DNA of 9,286 nt from positions 1-9,286 of the forward strand of contig JAQTVP010000058.1 in assembly GCA_028707015.1 (NCBI GenBank), read 5' to 3'. Source of the DNA: Dehalococcoidales bacterium (GTDB lineage Bacteria; Chloroflexota; Dehalococcoidia; Dehalococcoidales; JAQTVP01). Positions within the stretch are counted from its first letter, which is position 1. Every line of letters starts with the position of its first letter. The notes below the pieces were generated by a model. The model ran no database searches, had not been told where the DNA came from, and worked only from the letters and a program-made list of their open reading frames with translations. This document shows positions 5,841-9,286 of this stretch, in pieces. A program made the position numbers and the translations under genes.

Positions 5841-7598
5841 ATGAGGAAGTTCAGATGCACAGTCTGTAATTATGTTTATGATGAAACAAAAGAGAATGTG
5901 AAATTTTCAGAATTGGCCGATGATTGGACATGTCCCGTCTGTAATGCGGCAAAAAGTGCTTTCGTTTCATTATCAGAAATTTACACAGAGAAACCTGCCG
6001 AACAAAAAACTGTTTCTGATGTTGTTATTGAGCAGATGGCTGAGTGGGGCATTAAATTTGTATTTGGTATTCCGGGAACTTCTTCTCTGGGTCTAGTTGA
6101 TGCCATAAGGAAAAATAATAAGCTTAAATATATTCAGGTACGGCATGAACAAACAGCCGCCTTTATGGCTTCTGCTTACGGTAAGCTTACCGGGCATATA
6201 GCTGCCTGCTTGACTATAGCTGGGCCAGGGGCGACTAATCTGGCAACCGGGCTATATGATGCCTGTCTGGATCACTCGCCGGTACTGGCATTAACCGGTC
6301 TGGTCAAGAGACAACTTATTGGCCCCGGTTCATTTCAGGAGATTGACCAGCATTCTTTTTTTGAACCGATTTGCGTTTTTAATCACACATTGATGGCAGA
6401 AGATCAAGCAGCGACACTGATAACTCTGGCAATTAAGCATGCGTTAGTTGATAGAGGTGTTTCGCATATCAGTGTGCCTAATGATATTCAGAAACTAAAC
6501 TGTGATACTGTAATATTACCAATGGAAGGCAGGATACCTAACAATAATATTATGCAATGCGAACAGCTTATTAGACAAGCTGCGTTGGTGATTGACCGGG
6601 CTAACAGGCCTGTAATCATCTCTGGTTTTGGTGCGCTGGGTCAGGGTGAAAAACTTTTGAGGCTGGCTCAAAAAATATCTGCGCCGATAGTGACCACATT
6701 TCGAGGAAAGGGAGTGATTGATGAGGATAATGAACTCTATGCTGGTAGTCATGGAACAATTGGCTCGACTGCCGCTGCCAGAATCGTAAGAGAAAGCGAT
6801 TTATTGATTGTAATTGGATCTTCTTTTTCGGATATGACGCAAATTCCCGAGAAAAAGATGGTGCAGATTGATATTAATCCGATGATGATAGCCAAAAAGT
6901 ATCCTGTAGAAGTAGGGCTGTGGGGGAATTGTTCTGAAATAATATCTCAACTTATCAAAACTGTTAATAAAAAGAAAAATGAGGAATACCTTACTGAAAT
7001 AGTTAAGCTTAAGCAAGAATGGATTGGCTTGCTTGCCCAGGAGGCAGATTCATCTCAAACACCGATAAGGCCGCAGTACATAATTAATGTGCTTAACCAA
7101 AAAATTGACAGTAATGCTGTAATTTCTTTAGATGTCGGAGAAAACGGGTGGTGGTTTGGCAGAAACTTTCTCATGAAGCATACTCAGAAGATGGTAATGT
7201 CCGGTTATCTGGCTTCAATGGGTACCGGTTTAACCGGGGCTTTAGCAGCACAATTAGCTTATCCAGATAAACAGGTTGTGTGCATTACCGGAGACGGTGG
7301 GTTTTCAATGGTTATGGAGGATTTTCTCACTGCTGTTAAATATGATTTGCCCATTAAAGTATTTCTATTTAACAATCGGCAGCTGGGTATGATAATGCAG
7401 GAACAAAAGGTAGAGAACTATCCAAATTGGCAGACAGACCTTTATAATTGTGATTTTGCCGAATATGCGCAAAACTGTGGAGGTGTCGGCATCTCGGTTA
7501 AGGATCCCGCGGAACTGGAGAGTGCTGTTGAAAAGGCACTTTCACTGGAGAAACCGGTTATTGTGGACATTATTACTGATCCAAAGAGGTTTATATAG
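5841..7598 (+). CDS. Rubredoxin domain fused to a pyruvate-oxidase/acetolactate-synthase-like ThDP enzyme
   Basis: The 585-residue protein starts with a short rubredoxin domain: Cys6-x2-Cys9 (FRCTVCNYVYDE) and Cys31-P-V-Cys34 (WTCPVC), the four ligands of an FeS4 centre. Only 21 residues separate the two cysteine pairs, against about 29 in classical rubredoxins. From about residue 56 it is a full three-domain thiamine-diphosphate enzyme: FGIPGTSS (75-82), activating Glu103 in RHEQTAAFMASAYGKLTG, GPGATNLATGL, a central nucleotide/FAD-type domain (about 235-385), and the ThDP/Mg motif GDGGFSMVMEDF (484-495) ending in NN (511-512). The C-terminal domain resembles PoxB-type pyruvate oxidase more than anabolic acetolactate synthase. 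The PoxB membrane-binding tail is missing. The likely reaction is decarboxylation of pyruvate or another 2-oxoacid, with electrons possibly passed from flavin to the fused iron centre (inference). Acetolactate-synthase activity is the main alternative. It has its own promoter, and a desulforedoxin-like gene follows. Confidence 0.9.
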   Translation: MRKFRCTVCNYVYDETKENVKFSELADDWTCPVCNAAKSAFVSLSEIYTEKPAEQKTVSDVVIEQMAEWGIKFVFGIPGTSSLGLVDAIRKNNKLKYIQVRHEQTAAFMASAYGKLTGHIAACLTIAGPGATNLATGLYDACLDHSPVLALTGLVKRQLIGPGSFQEIDQHSFFEPICVFNHTLMAEDQAATLITLAIKHALVDRGVSHISVPNDIQKLNCDTVILPMEGRIPNNNIMQCEQLIRQAALVIDRANRPVIISGFGALGQGEKLLRLAQKISAPIVTTFRGKGVIDEDNELYAGSHGTIGSTAAARIVRESDLLIVIGSSFSDMTQIPEKKMVQIDINPMMIAKKYPVEVGLWGNCSEIISQLIKTVNKKKNEEYLTEIVKLKQEWIGLLAQEADSSQTPIRPQYIINVLNQKIDSNAVISLDVGENGWWFGRNFLMKHTQKMVMSGYLASMGTGLTGALAAQLAYPDKQVVCITGDGGFSMVMEDFLTAVKYDLPIKVFLFNNRQLGMIMQEQKVENYPNWQTDLYNCDFAEYAQNCGGVGISVKDPAELESAVEKALSLEKPVIVDIITDPKRFI

Positions 7599-7732
7599 GT
7601 GTAGATTATAGTGGTATAGTGAATATCCGGTCATTCATTATTAGTCTGCTGTTAGTACAGGTGATTATCTTAGTTTATTTTAATAAATTACTATTTGGAT
7701 GTAAAAAGGTAAGAGAAACTCAATTTTGTGGC

Positions 7733-7740
7733 AAGGAGGG
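7733..7740 (+). promoter_or_regulatory. Ribosome-binding site that fixes the desulforedoxin start
   Basis: AAGGAGGG lies 7 nt before ATG 7748. The frame is open upstream to GTG 7619, which would add 43 residues including a hydrophobic stretch. That codon has no convincing Shine-Dalgarno, and desulforedoxins are normally about 36-40 residues, so ATG 7748 is chosen. Confidence 0.85.
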
Positions 7741-7747
7741 TAAAAAA

Positions 7748-7870
7748 ATGGTTGTTAAAAAAGTGGGAGAGAAATACAAGTGTAATGTTTGTGGAAACGA
7801 GGTAACTGTTACTAAGGTTGGGGGTGGTGTTCTAGTATGCTGCGGCAAAAATATGGAGAAAATGAAATAG
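7748..7870 (+). CDS. Desulforedoxin-like FeS4 protein (desulfoferrodoxin N-terminal domain type)
   Basis: The 40-residue protein has the complete desulforedoxin pattern: YKCNVCGNEVTVTKVGGG followed by VLVCCGKNMEKM. Cys12-x2-Cys15 and the adjacent pair Cys31-Cys32 are the four ligands of the distorted FeS4 centre also found in the N-terminal domain of class I desulfoferrodoxin (superoxide reductase). The second, catalytic superoxide-reductase domain is absent, so this is a stand-alone small electron carrier, in known cases a homodimer. It lies 149 nt after the rubredoxin-ThDP fusion with no clear terminator between, so co-transcription is possible. Its redox partner is unknown. In anaerobes such proteins are linked to superoxide and peroxide removal, which fits the neighbouring peroxiredoxin. 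The sequence is too short for detailed subfamily assignment, but the cysteine pattern is distinctive. Confidence 0.9.
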   Translation: MVVKKVGEKYKCNVCGNEVTVTKVGGGVLVCCGKNMEKMK

Positions 7871-7897
7871 TAAAATAGCTTCCGGGTCATAACCTGT

Positions 7898-7950
7898 AAA
7901 AAAGATAAAGAGCAGGGGCTGATTAATATTAATTTTGCTGGCTCTTGCTC
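7898..7950 (-). terminator. Terminator-like hairpin reading on the - strand
   Basis: The arms GAGCAGGGGCT (7910-7920) and GGCTCTTGCTC (7940-7950) form an 11-bp stem with three G-U type pairs around a 19-nt AT-rich loop. On the - strand the stem is followed by TTTATCTTTTTT (7909 to 7898), the T-rich tail expected of an intrinsic terminator. On the + strand the stem is followed by ATATTAGCG, a poor tail. It could still serve weakly as the + strand end of the desulforedoxin transcript. Confidence 0.4.
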
Positions 7951-8001
7951 ATATTAGCGAAATAACTCTTCAAATTGTAATTATGATTAGCGGTAGGTTT
8001 G

Positions 8002-8247
8002 TTATTCATAGTTTAGTATTTCAATGAAGGTTGAGGCGTGATTCCTTTCGTGTAGGGTAAAAACTGAATAATAAGCCAATAGTCTTTGATACCAAAACTG
8101 CAAAGATGAGTATATCGCAATAACTGTGTGTGCCATTGGTCTTATATCATCAGCAAAGCGTGATATCATGCGGCCGATTATGTTGCCAATAATACTGCTG
8201 GTTGATGTCAGTCGAATAGCCTCATGTTTGTGTGGTAGTAATAAATT
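8002..8247 (-). pseudogene. Possible remnant of a - strand coding sequence
   Basis: On the - strand a frame is open for 81 codons between stops, ending at TAA 8004-8002. The longest ATG-started part begins at 8169 and gives 55 residues (including FADDIRPMAHTVIAIYSSLQ and FTLHERNHASTFIEIL). No Shine-Dalgarno is visible before that ATG. About 50 nt after the stop comes the - strand terminator-like hairpin at 7910-7950, which is the arrangement expected for a real or decayed gene. However, an overlapping + strand frame over about 8090-8250 is also free of stops and reads as hydrophobic protein, so either strand may be the original one or the openness may be chance. I do not recognise the product. 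Confidence 0.2.
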
Positions 8248-8325
8248 TTAATTTAAAAGTGATATCATTAAAAGCGTTTACTTAGCCGGGTTTTGTTAAA
8301 CTATTTATATATGAGGTGAATGAAA

Positions 8326-8766
8326 ATGTATGATGATAATGGGAATTTAGTAGCGTACTGTGGTCTTTATTGTGGAGACTGCTTTAACTACAAAGGTGAA
8401 ATTGCTGATTTGGCGAGAGATTTAAGAAGTAAGTTACGAAAGGCAAAGTTTAACAAAGTATCACAAGGATTAGCCAGATATTTTAAAGATTTCAATGATT
8501 ATGAGCAATGCTACTCGGTTTTAGGTGCTATGGTTCGATTGCGATGTAAGAAAACGTGCAGTAATGGGGGAGGTAATCCAGCCTGTAAAATCAGAATATG
8601 CTGTCGGAAAAAGAGCATTGCTGGTTGCTGGGAATGTGATGAGTTCGAGAATTGTAATAAATTTGCGTTTTTAAAACCTATACATGGAGATGCAAACTTG
8701 AAAAACCTGGTAAAAATAAAGAGAAATGGGATTGGCGGTTTCATAAAGGGTGTAAGATATTTTTAA
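8326..8766 (+). CDS. Cysteine-rich DUF3795-family protein
   Basis: The 146-residue protein begins with the DUF3795 signature: AYCGLYCGDCFNYKGEIADL (residues 10-29, cysteines 12, 16, 19) followed by a basic helix. It carries twelve cysteines in all: 12, 16, 19, 62, 74, 78, 87, 92, 93, 101, 104 and 110. The last group reads CKIRICCRKKSIAGCWECDE with Cys110 in NCNKF. The number and grouping suggest metal binding (zinc or iron-sulfur). The function of the family is not known. The C-terminus is basic and glycine-rich. Start: GAGGTGA at 8313-8319 lies only one base before ATG 8320 but 6 nt before ATG 8326, so the latter is preferred. The difference is two residues. DUF3795 proteins are frequent in anaerobic bacteria and archaea. 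The gene stands alone on the + strand between non-coding DNA and the reductase gene. Confidence 0.85.
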   Translation: MYDDNGNLVAYCGLYCGDCFNYKGEIADLARDLRSKLRKAKFNKVSQGLARYFKDFNDYEQCYSVLGAMVRLRCKKTCSNGGGNPACKIRICCRKKSIAGCWECDEFENCNKFAFLKPIHGDANLKNLVKIKRNGIGGFIKGVRYF

Positions 8767-8825
8767 TTGCACTGCTATAGTATTAGATAGACTTACCATA
8801 ACAGAGATGCTAATATTATCAAAAT

Positions 8826-9286
8826 ATGAAAACCTTAGTTACTGGTGCCTCTGGACATATCGGTGCTAATCTTGTGCGTGCCTTACTTGAAAAAGGCAGG
8901 ACCGTGCGAGTTCTTACTCACAAAGACCAGAGGGCACTTGAAGGATTAAATATTGAAACTGTTAGCGGAAACATATGTGACTTAGAATCTGTATCTAAGG
9001 CTTGCCGGGGTGTCAAAGTTGTATACCACTTGGCAGGCTGTATATCATTATCAATGAATGACTGGCCGTTACTAGAATCAGTTAACGTTTTGGGTACGAG
9101 GAATGTGGTTACGGCTTGCCTGAAACAAAAAGTAAAGCGCTTAGTTCATTTCAGTTCAATCCATTCATTGGCACAGGGGGCGGTTTACGCCAGGATAGAT
9201 GAAACCTGTAATCTGGTAGAAGCTGATGATGCATCTCCCTATAGCCGTTCTAAGGCCGAAGGGGAAAGGGAAATTCTTAAGGGTAT
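8826..9286 (+). CDS. Extended short-chain dehydrogenase/NAD-dependent epimerase-like protein (partial, runs off the edge)
   Basis: The frame from ATG 8826 is open to the window end (153 residues plus 2 nt). It begins MKTLVTGASGHIGANLVRAL with the Rossmann GxxGxxG nucleotide-binding loop (residues 7-13), followed by the adenine-pocket Asp52 in GNICDLESV, VYHLAG (66-71) and NVLGTRNVV (87-95). Then come VHFSSIHSL with the catalytic serine at 110-111, and YSRSK with catalytic Tyr139 and Lys143. This is the extended SDR family, with the closest flavour being dihydroflavonol-4-reductase or sterol-dehydrogenase-like members, which oxidise or reduce a hydroxyl/keto group using NAD(P). The substrate cannot be deduced. 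There is no strong Shine-Dalgarno before the ATG. The gene lies 59 nt after the DUF3795 gene. The C-terminal substrate-binding part is beyond the window. Confidence 0.92.
   Translation, partial: MKTLVTGASGHIGANLVRALLEKGRTVRVLTHKDQRALEGLNIETVSGNICDLESVSKACRGVKVVYHLAGCISLSMNDWPLLESVNVLGTRNVVTACLKQKVKRLVHFSSIHSLAQGAVYARIDETCNLVEADDASPYSRSKAEGEREILKG

Larger units (their letters stand above)
7871..8325 (+). other. Long stretch without a convincing gene
   Basis: About 450 nt between the desulforedoxin-like gene and the DUF3795 gene. It holds a hairpin at 7910-7950, a possible degraded - strand frame (8002-8247) and the 8-nt palindrome TGATATCA twice (8161-8168 and 8260-8267). The Shine-Dalgarno GAGGTGA at 8313-8319 lies before the DUF3795 start. 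I find no tRNA, CRISPR or insertion-sequence end. No clear promoter for the DUF3795 gene is seen, although the AT-rich 8284-8312 is a plausible place. Confidence 0.6.

Noticed and set aside
6516..7016. Open frames on the - strand inside the rubredoxin-ThDP gene
   Set aside because: They lie antisense to a continuous, motif-complete coding sequence and have low-complexity, unrecognisable products.
7619..7747. Membrane-anchored desulforedoxin starting at GTG 7619
   Set aside because: The upstream part is hydrophobic and could be an anchor, but there is no Shine-Dalgarno at 7619 and a strong one before ATG 7748, where the usual desulforedoxin length begins.
8511..8744. 77-codon - strand frame inside the DUF3795 gene
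   Set aside because: It is antisense to a protein with a clear family signature and twelve patterned cysteines, which the + frame alone explains.

Overview
The window reads as a low-to-moderate GC bacterial chromosome with good Shine-Dalgarno sites. The mix of anaerobe-type iron proteins (rubredoxin fusion, desulforedoxin), a heliorhodopsin and a molybdopterin enzyme fits an anaerobic or microaerophilic monoderm. Chloroflexota, perhaps Dehalococcoidia, is my best guess. That assignment is inferred from gene content, not proven by a marker gene.

Layout. Positions 1-2466 are the distal part of a phosphate uptake operon on the + strand: the end of pstC, then pstA, pstB and phoU, closed by a strong hairpin terminator at 2580-2605. 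A small DUF2513-type gene lies on the - strand (2654-3010). From a TTGACA-type promoter at 3117-3145 begins a + strand cluster. It holds a heliorhodopsin (3193-3966), a one-cysteine peroxiredoxin (4027-4500), an MsrP/sulfite-oxidase-like molybdopterin protein (4589-5284) and a 1-nt-overlapping two-helix membrane protein with haem-ligand-like histidines (5284-5535). A second terminator (5722-5754), closely related in sequence to the first, ends this block. A second promoter (5761-5789) serves a rubredoxin/thiamine-diphosphate-enzyme fusion (5841-7598), which is followed by a 40-residue desulforedoxin-like protein (7748-7870). The stretch 7871-8325 has no convincing gene, only a terminator-like hairpin reading on the - strand and a possible degraded - strand frame. 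Then come a cysteine-rich DUF3795 protein (8326-8766) and the start of an extended short-chain dehydrogenase (8826 to the window edge).

How it fits together. The pst-phoU part is ordinary phosphate transport. The middle is the interesting part: a retinal photoreceptor of still-debated function is placed directly ahead of a peroxide-reducing protein and a probable oxidised-protein repair or molybdenum redox pair. The next transcription unit contains two FeS4-type electron carriers, one covalently fused to a pyruvate-oxidase-like enzyme. The suggested theme, which is inference from gene order, is light sensing coupled to protection from oxidants. No retinal or carotenoid synthesis gene is visible in the window.
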